A DNA stretch of 64,000 nucleotides from NCBI GenBank assembly GCA_016719945.1, contig JADJYE010000003.1, positions 434,001 through 498,000 on the forward strand, given 5' to 3'. A program made the position numbers and the translations under genes. This DNA comes from Polyangiaceae bacterium. Its GTDB lineage: Bacteria; Myxococcota_A; Polyangia; Polyangiales; Polyangiaceae. The stretch's first letter is position 1. Each line of letters starts with the position of its first letter. Positions 50,301 through 59,401 of this stretch are shown piece after piece. A model generated the notes under the pieces. It searched no databases and was not told the DNA's origin. It saw nothing but the letters and a program-made list of their open reading frames with translations.

Positions 50301-53300
50301 CTATGGCGCTGGGTCTTTGCAGCAGCGGACGCCGGTCGAGTAGTCGAGGTAGGCCGGCGGGTGCGCCGTGATGAGGGACTCGCAGCCGCTGGTGGTCCCG
50401 CGGGCGTAGAAGCCGCCCGCGAAGGCGCCCCCCTTCTCGTCGACCCACTCGTCGAGGTTGCCGACCATATCGAAGATCGCGTCGTCGCCCCAGCGGCTGG
50501 CGCAGCGGGGGTTGTCCCCGGTGAGGTGCAGCACGGAGCCGCCGCGGGGTCCGGCGACGCGGTTGAGGCGAGGGTCCATGTGACCGACGGAGGCGTTTCC
50601 GTGCAAGATCGCCGCAGGGTGGACGAGGACGTTCACGTTGCAGGTGCCGTCCTCGTAGGCGGAGCCATAAGGGAACATCGTGTCGGCCTGGCCCCGGCAG
50701 GCGCGCTTCCACTCGAGGTGGGTGCAGAGCCGCTTGCCCGCCGCCTCACACGCGAGCTTGGCGGTGCTGCCGGTGACGTAGGCGCTCGGCCGAACGCCGG
50801 CGCGGCTGTCGGCGGCGACGGTGAGGGTGGCGGCGCGTTGCCATTGAGAGAGGGAGGGCAGGGGAAGCGCGCGAGCGAGGAGGTCGCCCTGGAGCTCGCG
50901 TCGGGTCGCCCAATCTCCCAGCGCGGCCGCCATGAGGTTGGGGGTCGCCGGGTAGTCTGGAGAGAGGTAATGGCCCGCCCCGAGATCGAGGAGCGCGCCT
51001 TCGTAGCGATCGACGCACAGGTCGTCTCCGACGAGCACCATTTCGGTCGGACACCGCCGCGCGGCGCCGGGTGCGAGCGCCTGGAGGGCGGGTGCTGCGG
51101 GGGGCTTCGTCGGGGGCAGTCCCGAGCTCGCGGCCTTCACGAGGCCGAGCTCGGCCCGCGAGCTCGCGCCGTCGGTCGTGCTCCCGAGCCAACGCACCGA
51201 GCCATCGGCCGCGTGAACGAGCTCCGAGGAGAGGCACGTGCCCTCCGTGCGCGAGGGAAAGTCGAGGAGCTCGCCGGGCGTGAGGCTAGGGATCTTCGCG
51301 GGCGCGGGATGGCCGTCGACGCAGGGCGCCGCAGGCGGGACGGCTGCGGGGAGCGAGGCCGCCTTCACGAGCGCGCCGTCGTCGTCGAGCCAGGCGACGC
51401 GCGTGCGGCCCACATCGAAGAGCAGCGCGCCGCCCGCGGGCAGGGGGACGAGGCGGACTCGCGAGACCTGCGTCGCTGCGCCCTCGAACAGCGGGACGTC
51501 TCGCGGCGTGGACATCGCGCCGTCGGCGGCGACCACGAACGAGACGAGCCTGCTTCGATCGTCCGCGCGCGCCCCCACGACGATGGCCCCGCCAGCGCCC
51601 CGCTGGATCGCGTCGAAGCCGGGCGCGATCGGGACCGCGCGCGCTCCCAGCGGCTTCGGTGCGCCCGAGGCCTCGAGGCGGTCGACGTGCAGCATGGGCG
51701 GCGCGAGCTCGAGGACGAGGCCGCTCGCGGCCCCGCCGACCGCCACAGCGGTGTCGTGAGGGAGCGCCCGCAGCGGCGCCCCTCGCGACGGGAAGAGCGC
51801 GGCGAGCTCGCCCCGCGCCTGCCACCACGTCGAGCCGACCTTCACCGCGGGCGTCCTCGACGCGCTCGCCGCGTCTGGCTGGTCGGGCCCGGACAGGCGT
51901 CGCGCCGGGGGACCCTCTCGAGACGAGACGCGTCCCGTCGAGTCGATGATGGCGAGCCCGTCCTCGAGCTGCGCGAGGCCTGAGCCGTCCGGCGCGAGCG
52001 CGCCCCAGACGATGCGCAAGCGCGACACCTCGAGGGGGTGGGTGTGCTTCTTCGGCTCGGGGGCGCCACGCAGCGAGACCAGCGTGGCGCCGTCGAAGGT
52101 CCACGCGCGCGCCTTGGTGAGGGTGGAGCGCGCGACGTCCCAGGAGGCTTGCCCGAAGACGCGCCGCGCGCGCGCCCGGTCGAGCGTGGAGGCCGGCTCG
52201 AGGGCCGGCACCTCACCCTTGTGCTTCGCGCGCGCCAGCGTCACGAACCGCCCAGGATCCAGCGCGCAGTCGTTCGCCTCCGGGATCATCTGCATGATGA
52301 ACGGTGCGATCACGGTGACGTCACACTTGCCGCGCGGGCCGCGCTGGCCGAGCAGCACGGCGCCGTCGCCCGTCGCGACGAGCCTGAGGTCGACGTGATC
52401 TGCCAGGAACCCAGGCTCGAGCTTGCTCTCGCCGAACGACCTGCGGGTCGCGGGGTCGTGCTGCCCGAGCGCGTCGAGGCCTGCCACCCCGATCTTCCCG
52501 CGAGGCTGCTTGCCCTTCGGATCGGCGCGCTCGTAGAACACGACGTCGACTCGCTCTCCACGCGCGGCGGCGCCGATGAAACCGAGGCCCGCCATCGCCT
52601 GTCGAAAGACGAGCCCGCTGCTCGTCGCCTCGCCGAGCCCGTCGCTGCGCGTCACCGGCGCCGTCCACAGCTCGACCTCCGCGCCGCTGGCCATCAGCCG
52701 CTCGAGCGCCTTCTTCTGCGTCATGGGCGGCTTCTTCTTCGGCTTCTTCTTGTCGCCGCCCTTCTTCGGCGCGGGCTTGGCCTGCGGCTTCGCAGCGGGC
52801 TTCGCTTTGTCCTTCTGCGCCTCTGGCTCCTCGGGTGGCTCGGGCGGTCGCAGCTCGAGCGCGAGGAGGGTGGCCCCCACCGACACGAGCGCGTCAGGGG
52901 CGGCGTCGATGCAGGTGGGCGGTCCCACGAGGTCGGCGTCGAGCGCCCGCAGGCAAGGCCTGCCCCCCTCGACCGTCGCGAGCGTGAGGGCGCCCTCAGG
53001 GGATTCGAACGCGGCGTACAGGTGCGCGCGAGGGATCACGAAGGGGCGCCCGGTGGGTCCGTCGGGCCCGATGACGCGCGCGACCAGCGCCTGTGCGCCC
53101 GCGTGATCGACGTAGGCGAGGGCGCGGGCCGAGCCGCTGATCGGCGCGAGCGACGCTTCGAGCGCGACCGGCGAGACGGCCCCGAGCGGCACGCGATCGG
53201 GCCCGGGCGCGGGGAGCGCGCCGACGTGCGCCTCGGCGGGGCCAGCTAGCGAGCTGCCGCTCGGACGCGGCAGCTCGCCATGCGCCGGAGGACCGCACGA

Positions 53301-53351
53301 CGCGATCAGCGATATCGCGCCGCTCAGCAGCGCGACGTTCGTGGCGCGCAC
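50301..53351 (-). CDS. large lipoprotein with SUMF1/FGE-type C-terminal domain
   Basis: 1016 residues from GTG 53351. It starts with a lipoprotein signal (ALLSGAISLIASCGPP). The long middle has beta-propeller-like repeats and a Lys/Pro-rich segment around residues 180-220 (KKGGDKKKPKKKPP). The final ~250 residues match the sulfatase-modifying-factor domain: MVLVGDDLCVDRYEG, AAGKRLCTHLEWKRACRG, MVGNLDEWVDE and STGVRCCKD. In myxobacteria such lipoproteins are common and mostly lack the formylglycine-forming cysteine arrangement; enzymatic function is doubtful. It lies one base after ccmE's stop, so both are one operon. Confidence 0.8.
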   Translation of the reverse strand: MRATNVALLSGAISLIASCGPPAHGELPRPSGSSLAGPAEAHVGALPAPGPDRVPLGAVSPVALEASLAPISGSARALAYVDHAGAQALVARVIGPDGPTGRPFVIPRAHLYAAFESPEGALTLATVEGGRPCLRALDADLVGPPTCIDAAPDALVSVGATLLALELRPPEPPEEPEAQKDKAKPAAKPQAKPAPKKGGDKKKPKKKPPMTQKKALERLMASGAEVELWTAPVTRSDGLGEATSSGLVFRQAMAGLGFIGAAARGERVDVVFYERADPKGKQPRGKIGVAGLDALGQHDPATRRSFGESKLEPGFLADHVDLRLVATGDGAVLLGQRGPRGKCDVTVIAPFIMQMIPEANDCALDPGRFVTLARAKHKGEVPALEPASTLDRARARRVFGQASWDVARSTLTKARAWTFDGATLVSLRGAPEPKKHTHPLEVSRLRIVWGALAPDGSGLAQLEDGLAIIDSTGRVSSREGPPARRLSGPDQPDAASASRTPAVKVGSTWWQARGELAALFPSRGAPLRALPHDTAVAVGGAASGLVLELAPPMLHVDRLEASGAPKPLGARAVPIAPGFDAIQRGAGGAIVVGARADDRSRLVSFVVAADGAMSTPRDVPLFEGAATQVSRVRLVPLPAGGALLFDVGRTRVAWLDDDGALVKAASLPAAVPPAAPCVDGHPAPAKIPSLTPGELLDFPSRTEGTCLSSELVHAADGSVRWLGSTTDGASSRAELGLVKAASSGLPPTKPPAAPALQALAPGAARRCPTEMVLVGDDLCVDRYEGALLDLGAGHYLSPDYPATPNLMAAALGDWATRRELQGDLLARALPLPSLSQWQRAATLTVAADSRAGVRPSAYVTGSTAKLACEAAGKRLCTHLEWKRACRGQADTMFPYGSAYEDGTCNVNVLVHPAAILHGNASVGHMDPRLNRVAGPRGGSVLHLTGDNPRCASRWGDDAIFDMVGNLDEWVDEKGGAFAGGFYARGTTSGCESLITAHPPAYLDYSTGVRCCKDPAP

Positions 53352-53352
53352 G

Positions 53353-53970
53353 TCACGGAGCCGAGGTGCTGGGCTTCGCGGTCGCCGCGGGGACGTCGTA
53401 GGCGGGCGCGGTCGAGGAGCCCTCTTGCGCGCTGCCGAGGCCGCTCATCTGGTGCGTGGCGGGGTCGTATTTGGAGGCGCACTTGGCCATGACGTTCGCG
53501 GCCTCGAGCGTCTTGCCGCCGTCTTCGAGCTGGCCCTCGACCGTGACCTGGACGCCGCCTTCGGGGCGATCGCGGAACGTGTCGGGGATGATGCACGCGG
53601 GGAAGCGCACCGGCAGCTCCACGCCCTTGGACTGCATGGTGAAGCGGTACTCGCAGGGCGAGTCGCGTTTCACGAGGGTGCCGGGGACGAGCTCGCCCTC
53701 GACCCGCAGGCGGCGACCTTCGAGCTGGCCTGCCTGGGCGACGACCTCGTCCGCGGGCAGCGCGTAGATCGACGCCTCCTTGAAGCCGACGATGAACAGC
53801 GCAGCGACGCCAGCGGCCATCACCAACAGGCCGATCAAGAGCGCGATGTTGCCCTTCCTCGCCCGGGGCTTCTGGGGAGGCGGAGGCGGCGCGGCCTTCG
53901 CCACAGCCGGCATCTCGGCCTCGGCCGTGGAGAGGGCGTCGTTGAGCTCGTTGTCGAGGTTCGTCGCCAT
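53353..53970 (-). CDS. ccmE: CcmE-type haem chaperone, CxxxY variant
   Basis: 205 residues. One membrane segment (about 41-62) precedes the soluble beta-barrel (GRRLRVEGELVPGTLV, CEYRFTMQSKGVELPV, VQVTVEGQLEDG). The haem-attachment site is AKCASKYDP: Cys164 and Tyr168. CcmE of E. coli attaches haem through His in HxxxY; the CxxxY form is known from deltaproteobacteria and archaea. The Pro/Ala-rich tail after residue 175 is unusual. It should pass haem to the cytochrome c maturation machinery, none of which is in the window. Confidence 0.8.
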   Translation of the reverse strand: MATNLDNELNDALSTAEAEMPAVAKAAPPPPPQKPRARKGNIALLIGLLVMAAGVAALFIVGFKEASIYALPADEVVAQAGQLEGRRLRVEGELVPGTLVKRDSPCEYRFTMQSKGVELPVRFPACIIPDTFRDRPEGGVQVTVEGQLEDGGKTLEAANVMAKCASKYDPATHQMSGLGSAQEGSSTAPAYDVPAATAKPSTSAP

Positions 53971-54026
53971 CGCCCAACCCTAGTACGGCGCGCGCACCCG
54001 GTCGAGGGACGTAGGCGCGTCCAGGC

Positions 54027-54776
54027 TCAGGGCGGCGCCTCGAACGCTGCGCGGATGTGGGCGGGTCGGTCGGTGATCACGGCGGAGACGCCGAGCTCGA
54101 AGGCGCGCCGCGCCTCGCGGGGATCGTTGACGGTCCACGTGTTCACGAAGCCACGGCCCACGAACGTCCCGATGCGGGCCGCGACGGTGAGGGAGACCTC
54201 GGTGTGGACCCCGTCCACCCGGCCTGCCCTCGCGATGCGCAGGGCCCAATCGTGGTAGGTCGACTCGTGAACGAGGAGCGCGTGGGCGAGGCGCGGGACG
54301 AAGGCTCGGTGCATCGCGAGCACCACGGGATCGAAGGAAGAGACGACGACGTCGTGCCCACGGTCCCAGTCCGACAGGACGCGAGCGACCTTGCGGACGA
54401 CCCGAGCTCGGTCCGGGACGTCGTGCTTGATCTCGACGTTGACCCCGAGCGACAGCGCCCTCGCGAGGTCGAGCGCCTCCTCGAGCCGAGGGATCCGCTC
54501 ACCCGCTCCCAGGTCGACACGACCCAGCTCTCCGAGGCTGAGCTTCGAGACGACCCCCGAGCCGCCGAACCGGGACAAGTCGGGGTCGTGGAAGACGACC
54601 ACCTCGCCAGACGCGCAGGTGCGCACGTCGATCTCGACGGCGTCGGCCCCCTGGGCGGCCGCCTCTCGGATGGCCGCGAGGGTGTTCTCGGGCTTGGGTC
54701 CTCGCACCCCGCGGTGGCCGACGATCGCGGGTCGGGCAGATCGGGGGCGGAAGGCGGAGGGGAGGGGCGTAGGCAC
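54027..54776 (-). CDS. glycerophosphodiester phosphodiesterase
   Basis: 249 residues from GTG 54776. GDPD motifs: IVGHRGVRGPKPENT (HRG), DAVEIDVRTCASGEVVVFHDPDLSR (E-x-D and H catalytic), VNVEIKHD and the final NTWTVNDPREARRAFELGVSAVITDRP. It hydrolyses glycerophosphodiesters to glycerol-3-phosphate and an alcohol. No signal peptide, so it is likely cytosolic. The 200 bases before it to the divergent small ORF hold no other gene. Confidence 0.88.
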   Translation of the reverse strand: MPTPLPSAFRPRSARPAIVGHRGVRGPKPENTLAAIREAAAQGADAVEIDVRTCASGEVVVFHDPDLSRFGGSGVVSKLSLGELGRVDLGAGERIPRLEEALDLARALSLGVNVEIKHDVPDRARVVRKVARVLSDWDRGHDVVVSSFDPVVLAMHRAFVPRLAHALLVHESTYHDWALRIARAGRVDGVHTEVSLTVAARIGTFVGRGFVNTWTVNDPREARRAFELGVSAVITDRPAHIRAAFEAPP

Positions 54777-54864
54777 GACGACCCGACGGGGCGAGACGGT
54801 GAGTGACCGGCGGAGCCTATCAGGTGACCACGGGCCGTGTGAGGGCTGGAGGCTGTCTTGGGTC

Positions 54865-54954
54865 GTGCAGCGCGCTTGGAAGCTCGCCCGGCTCGAGATC
54901 AAGAAGCTGCCGAGCGTCAACGACGTGGCGGACGACGAAGACTCGGGCGACTGA
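54865..54954 (+). CDS. small protein, 29 aa, upstream of hydrolase
   Basis: A short frame ending five bases before the hydrolase GTG. From GTG 54865 it encodes a basic amphipathic helix (QRAWKLARLEIKKLPS) then an acidic end (VADDEDSGD). Codon use is like its neighbours and the sequence is more protein-like than the other two frames. No close family known to me. It may be a small protein or leader peptide for the hydrolase; start uncertain. Confidence 0.35.
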   Translation: MQRAWKLARLEIKKLPSVNDVADDEDSGD

Positions 54955-54959
54955 TCCTT

Positions 54960-55916
54960 GTGACCGGCGCGTCCGAACGCCCCGCGGCATCGTCGACGGA
55001 GATCGCCGCGGGTGAGAAGCTCGTCCCTGCCGAGGACGGCACCCGGCTCTACGTTCGCACACGCCCCGGCCCAGGGGCCGTCGTCTCCGTTCTCTCCGAC
55101 GGGATCGCCTGCGACGGCTTCATCTGGAAATACCTGTGGGACCAGCTCGCGGCGCGCTCCCCCGTCGCCCACTGGAACTACCGCGGCCACGGTCGCAGCC
55201 AGGCCCCGAGAGACGCCACCCACATCACCGTGCCGGATCACGCGCGCGACCTCTCGAGCGTGCGAGACTCGCTCGGCGATCCCGAGGTGGTGCTGTTCGG
55301 CCACTCGATGGGGTGCCAGGTCATCCTCGAGGGGTACCGCCAGCGACCCGAGAAGGTCCGCGCCCTGGTGCTGCTCTGCGGCGCCCCCGGCAGGGTGACC
55401 CACACCTTCAAGGGCACCGACGCGCTCGCGCAGGTGCTGCCTCGGCTGATCGACGTCGTCGAGCGCTTCCCTACCGTCGCGCGCGCCCTGTGGGGCCGTC
55501 TACCGCCCGAGCTCGCGCTGCGCGCTGCGTTCGCGCTCGGCGAGGTCGATGCGAAGCTGATGGATCCGAAGGATCTCCTGCCGTACCTCGAGCACATGGT
55601 GGACATCGATCTGTCGATGTTCCTCAAGATGCTGCGCCACGCGGGCGAGCACACGGCCGAAGACCTGTTGCCCAAGATCGACGTGCCGGTCCTGGTGATC
55701 GCGAGCGATCGCGACTCGTTCACGCCGCCCCGGCTCGCCGAGCAGATGGCCGCGGCGCTGCCGCACGGTCAGCTGTTGATGGTGACGGGCACCCACGCCG
55801 CGCCGCTCGAGCAGCGCCAGCTCGTCCACGAGCGCATCATGACGTTCCTCGACCAAGTGCTCGTGCCTCCCGCCGAGGCCCAGAGCGCCGCGGCTGCGCC
55901 GATCACTCCTGCGTGA
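54960..55916 (+). CDS. alpha/beta hydrolase
   Basis: 318 residues from GTG 54960. Catalytic residues: nucleophile in LFGHSMGCQ, Asp in VIASDRDSFTPP and His in TGTHAAPLEQ. HWNYRGHGRSQAP is typical of the pimeloyl-ester/lipase-like branch. The substrate cannot be told from the sequence. No signal peptide. The 3' end overlaps the convergent SUMF1 lipoprotein gene by 14 bases. Confidence 0.88.
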   Translation: MTGASERPAASSTEIAAGEKLVPAEDGTRLYVRTRPGPGAVVSVLSDGIACDGFIWKYLWDQLAARSPVAHWNYRGHGRSQAPRDATHITVPDHARDLSSVRDSLGDPEVVLFGHSMGCQVILEGYRQRPEKVRALVLLCGAPGRVTHTFKGTDALAQVLPRLIDVVERFPTVARALWGRLPPELALRAAFALGEVDAKLMDPKDLLPYLEHMVDIDLSMFLKMLRHAGEHTAEDLLPKIDVPVLVIASDRDSFTPPRLAEQMAAALPHGQLLMVTGTHAAPLEQRQLVHERIMTFLDQVLVPPAEAQSAAAAPITPA

Positions 55917-57105
55917 TCACGACCCGCCGGTCGTCGCGGTACGTGATTCGCCCCGACTCGCCCGGGCACTGCCAGCAGGTCGACCACTCGAGGCGCGTGT
56001 CGACCGAGCGGTCGTACGCGAGGATCACCGGGCCGCGATCTCTCTTCAAGACGAGCGAGCTGGCGACCCGGTGTCGGCCGTCGGGCAGCCGGTAGAGGGC
56101 CACGATGAACGAGTCTTCGTTCGCCAGCCCCGTCACGACGACGAGCTCTTCGCCGGGGACCGGTCGCCACGACAGGGGGGTCGTCGTGAGGATGTACCCC
56201 TTGGGATCCGCGCCCGCGTCGGCCTTCGAGGTGACGGTGCGGGCGGCCGCCTCGGCGTCGAAGTACTTCAGGTCCTTCAGCTTGGAGAGCTGGGGGATGA
56301 CGCCGAACATCTCCTCGAGCGCCGAGGCCGACAGCTCGGCGCGTTCGAACGTCGCCCCTCTCTTCGGCGCCGGGAGCGCGACGTCGTTGGGCGCGCCGCC
56401 GCAACATCGGAAGGTGAGATCGTTGCTCGACGTGCTGGGCTCGACGCTCGAGCGCCTGGCGCAGCGCCGGTCGAGCGGGCTCGCCGACGAAGGAGCGCCG
56501 CGCACGGCGGCGCCCGCCTTGACGTCCCCGACGGCCGCGACGTCGCTCGACGTCCACTCGCGGTAGGCGCCCATCGCGACGACGCCGAAGCTCGACGCGC
56601 ACGACGAAGGGTCTCGGCTGCACGCGTCGTCCCACCCCGCGCGGCCCGCGTAGAGCGAGCCCTCTGGGCCTTTGCAGGCGAGCTCCCACTCAGCCTCGGT
56701 GCACAGCCGCCGGCCTCGCTCCTTGCAGAGGCTCGCGGCCTTCTCGCGGGTCACCCCCTTCATCGGCGGGCGACCCGCCTCGTTGGGATAGGGCGCCCGG
56801 TCGATGTCGAATGGACCGAGGTCGACGGAGAACAGCGGCGGCTCGAGCGTCGGGTCGCGCCCCGCATCCCCCGGCGTGCTTCCGACCTCGAGCTGGGTCG
56901 CGGCGATGGCCACGACCGGGTCGGCCGCGGCCTTCGCCGTGCTCGAGGTCGAGGCCGAGCTCTGGTTCTCCGCGGCCTCCAGCACGGCGCCCCTGGCTGC
57001 GGCAGTGCTGCTCGCCTGCGCCGAGCCCGGCGCGGCGCCGTCCGTCGACGACCCGCACGCGATCGCGTGCAAGGCGAGCCACGTCGGAGCGAGGCGTCTC
57101 CACAC
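55903..57105 (-). CDS. lipoprotein with SUMF1-like domain
   Basis: 400 residues from GTG 57105. Lipobox in LALHAIACGSS. After a low-complexity Ala/Ser linker, residues ~95-235 have SUMF1-type segments: REKAASLCKERGRRLCTEAEWELACKGPEG, MGAYREWTSSD and DLTFRCCGG. The rest is an unknown C-terminal domain with a CWQCPGESG motif near the end. It is a shorter relative of the 1016-aa lipoprotein at 50.3-53.4 kb in domain type only. Probably outer-membrane or periplasmic; function unknown. Confidence 0.78.
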   Translation of the reverse strand: MWRRLAPTWLALHAIACGSSTDGAAPGSAQASSTAAARGAVLEAAENQSSASTSSTAKAAADPVVAIAATQLEVGSTPGDAGRDPTLEPPLFSVDLGPFDIDRAPYPNEAGRPPMKGVTREKAASLCKERGRRLCTEAEWELACKGPEGSLYAGRAGWDDACSRDPSSCASSFGVVAMGAYREWTSSDVAAVGDVKAGAAVRGAPSSASPLDRRCARRSSVEPSTSSNDLTFRCCGGAPNDVALPAPKRGATFERAELSASALEEMFGVIPQLSKLKDLKYFDAEAAARTVTSKADAGADPKGYILTTTPLSWRPVPGEELVVVTGLANEDSFIVALYRLPDGRHRVASSLVLKRDRGPVILAYDRSVDTRLEWSTCWQCPGESGRITYRDDRRVVITQE

Positions 57106-57192
57106 GAGACCGCCTATGGCACACCGCCGAGGATCCGGTCAAACCCGTCCGCCCCCTCGGCCGCGAAGCGGCGGGATCTCGGGAAGCCTGGT

Positions 57193-58167
57193 ATGACACT
57201 CGCGTTGACGCTGGCCGACTTTCCCCTCTGGTTCCTCCGCGGCTTCGCGGTGCTCTTCGGGCTCTTGTGGGGGAGCTTCCTGAACGTCGTCATCTACCGC
57301 GTTCCCCGCGGGCAGAGCGTCGTGTCGCCCGCGTCGCGCTGCACCTCGTGCGACACGCCGATCCGGCCGTGGAACAACCTCCCGGTGGTCTCGTGGGTGC
57401 TGCTGCGCGGAAGGTCGGCGTGTTGCGGCAAGCCCATCTCGCCTCGCTACGTCGCGGTCGAGCTCATCGGCGGGGTGTTGTCGCTCGCGGTCCTCGAGCT
57501 GCTCATTTTGCCGCTCTCGCAGCCGACGACCTCGATCGAGCGCGCCGGAGCGATCTACGTCACCAGCTTCGCGCTCTCGCTCTTCCTGGTCTCGACGGCC
57601 TTCGTCGATCTCGAGCACCTCGTGATCTTGCCCGACCGAGCCAACGTCGTCGCGGCGGTCCTCGGCGTCGGGACCGCGTCGCTGCGCGGGGGCACGTACC
57701 TCGACATGTTGATCGGGGGCGCAGCGGGGCTGGCGTTGGGGTTCGTGATCAACAGCGTCTACCGGATGCTGCGAGGCCGCTCGGGCTTCGCCTCCGGCGA
57801 CTCCATCCTGCTCGGGGTCGTGGGGTCATGGTTCGGCTGGCAAGGGGCGCTCTTCGGCCTCTTCGCCGGGGCGCTCCAGGGCACGGTGATCTTCATCCTC
57901 GTGAGCCTGCTCGGCGGAAAGATCGAGGAGCCGGAGGAGGTCAAGAAGGAGCGCGAGGAGATCCTCGCCGAGATCCAGGCGCTCCCGGAGGAGGAGCGCG
58001 AGGCGGCCCTCGCGGAGTGGCGCAAGGAGGACGAGCTCGCCGACGCCTCCGGTGACGGCATGCAGGCGCCGCTCGCGTTCGGTCCGTTCATCGCGCTGAG
58101 CGGCCTCGAGCTCCTCTTGTTCGGCGAAACGCTGCGCGACGCGTTCATCGCGTGGACGGCTGCGTGA
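57193..58167 (+). CDS. pilD: prepilin leader peptidase/N-methyltransferase
   Basis: 324 residues from ATG 57193 with seven to eight membrane segments. The GSFLNVVIYRVPRGQSVV start is diagnostic of PilD. A CTSCD...ACCGK zinc site (one CxxC and a CC in place of the second pair) follows. Aspartyl protease residues are in AFVDLEHLVILPD and FASGDSILLG. An unusual ~60-residue charged insert (EEPEEVKKEREEILAEIQ) sits before the last segment. It processes and N-methylates type IV pilins and pseudopilins. Coupled to the next lipoprotein by a GTGA overlap. Confidence 0.9.
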   Translation: MTLALTLADFPLWFLRGFAVLFGLLWGSFLNVVIYRVPRGQSVVSPASRCTSCDTPIRPWNNLPVVSWVLLRGRSACCGKPISPRYVAVELIGGVLSLAVLELLILPLSQPTTSIERAGAIYVTSFALSLFLVSTAFVDLEHLVILPDRANVVAAVLGVGTASLRGGTYLDMLIGGAAGLALGFVINSVYRMLRGRSGFASGDSILLGVVGSWFGWQGALFGLFAGALQGTVIFILVSLLGGKIEEPEEVKKEREEILAEIQALPEEEREAALAEWRKEDELADASGDGMQAPLAFGPFIALSGLELLLFGETLRDAFIAWTAA

Positions 58168-58598
58168 GGGCGGGGGGGCTGCTCGGGTGGGGAGCCCTGG
58201 TGCTGTGCCTCGCGGCTTGCCGATCCGAGACCAAGCTCGTCACGGTGCCGCTCGCCGAGCAGCCAGCGGACGCCGAGCCGGTCGTGGTGCAGTTCCCAGC
58301 GCCGCCGGTGCGCGCCGACGTCATCGTCGACCCACCGTCGCGCCTCGAGCGCCCGGCGTGGCTCGACGGGCAGTGGAGATGGCGAGGGCGGCGCTGGGTC
58401 TGGCAGCCGGGGGAGTGGGTGGACCTCCGGCCGAATGAGGTCTATTCACCCCCGTACGTCGTGCGCCGGTCCGACGGCGTCCTGCTCTGGTACCCGGGGG
58501 AGCGGCGGCTCCTCGGGCCCCAAGGCGCGGCCTCCGCGAGAGCAAGCACCTCGAGCTCGGCACCTCCCGCGATCTCCTCGGAGCCCACCCCCCCATGA
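58164..58598 (+). CDS. small lipoprotein with WxxGxW repeats
   Basis: 144 residues from GTG 58164 (overlapping the pilD TGA; GTG 58152 also possible). Lipobox LCLAACRSE. Around residues 65-95 are WLDGQWRWRGRRWVWQPGEW, the Trp/Gly-rich pattern of YXWXPG/BcpO-type repeats found in secreted lipoproteins. The C-terminal ~25 residues are Ser/Ala/Pro-rich. Function unknown; position with pilD suggests envelope role. Confidence 0.72.
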   Translation: MRAGGLLGWGALVLCLAACRSETKLVTVPLAEQPADAEPVVVQFPAPPVRADVIVDPPSRLERPAWLDGQWRWRGRRWVWQPGEWVDLRPNEVYSPPYVVRRSDGVLLWYPGERRLLGPQGAASARASTSSSAPPAISSEPTPP

Positions 58599-59299
58599 TG
58601 CTTGCTTGGTCTTTCGCGGCGCGCCTCATCGACGAAGTGGCCCGGCTCCTTCGTTGTATGGGCAAGCACCGCTACCTGGTCGAGACCGACCACCGCATCC
58701 ACTTTACGGTCGATCGGGCGCTGCGAGACCTCCCCGCGTTCAAGACCCACGCAGAGGCGTTCGACAAGCTCCTCGCACAGGCCCCCGACCTCGACCCTCG
58801 CTCGCGCGATCCGCGCCTGCATCGGAGCGCGACCGTCGAGGACGTCATCGGCGCGCTCACGGCGTTCTGGGCGCCGGGGGACGAAGCGATCGGTCGGCGA
58901 GAGGGGCTCGTCGGCATCTTTCAAGAGCTCGACCTGCCCATCGCCGAGCACGACCCGTTCCAGAGCGACGCAGAGTCCCCTCCCTTCCCCGAGCTCATCC
59001 TCCTCGACTGGGTGCTGCTGCCGATCGACCAGCTCGATCCGGAGCGGCACGCGGGTGTCCTCAGCGCGCTCGAGGGCTCCACCGACGAGGTCCACCCCTC
59101 CGAGCCGATCTTCCAAGAGGGCCCTGCGTTCTCGATCGTGGAGCTGTGCGACGGCGCGCCGATGGGCATCCTCGACGACGACCTCTTCATCTGGTCCGAC
59201 GGTCCTTACGAGTACGCCGACTACGTGTTTCGGGGGGTCAGCAAGGCCGCCAAGCTCCCGGAGCCCCCCGAGGGGCTCCGCGATCTGGACGCGGAGTAA
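58595..59299 (+). CDS. hypothetical protein, 234 aa
   Basis: Soluble, acidic protein with no recognised domain. Starts at ATG 58595 overlapping the previous stop (ATGA); an internal start at MGKHRYLVETDHRIHFT (~58658) would remove a weakly hydrophobic leader and may be the true one. Distinct segments: LILLDWVLLPIDQLDPERH and DDDLFIWSDGPYEYADYVF. It resembles uncharacterised proteins of myxobacteria by composition only. Confidence 0.6.
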   Translation: MMLAWSFAARLIDEVARLLRCMGKHRYLVETDHRIHFTVDRALRDLPAFKTHAEAFDKLLAQAPDLDPRSRDPRLHRSATVEDVIGALTAFWAPGDEAIGRREGLVGIFQELDLPIAEHDPFQSDAESPPFPELILLDWVLLPIDQLDPERHAGVLSALEGSTDEVHPSEPIFQEGPAFSIVELCDGAPMGILDDDLFIWSDGPYEYADYVFRGVSKAAKLPEPPEGLRDLDAE

Positions 59300-59401
59300 G
59301 GTGACGAGAAACCTGCCAACCCTGCCCTCGTATGAGCCGGTGCACCCGTGTCGTCGCTCGTCGCGCTTGGCCCCGTCACGCTCCAGTGGGAGGTTTTCGC
59401 C

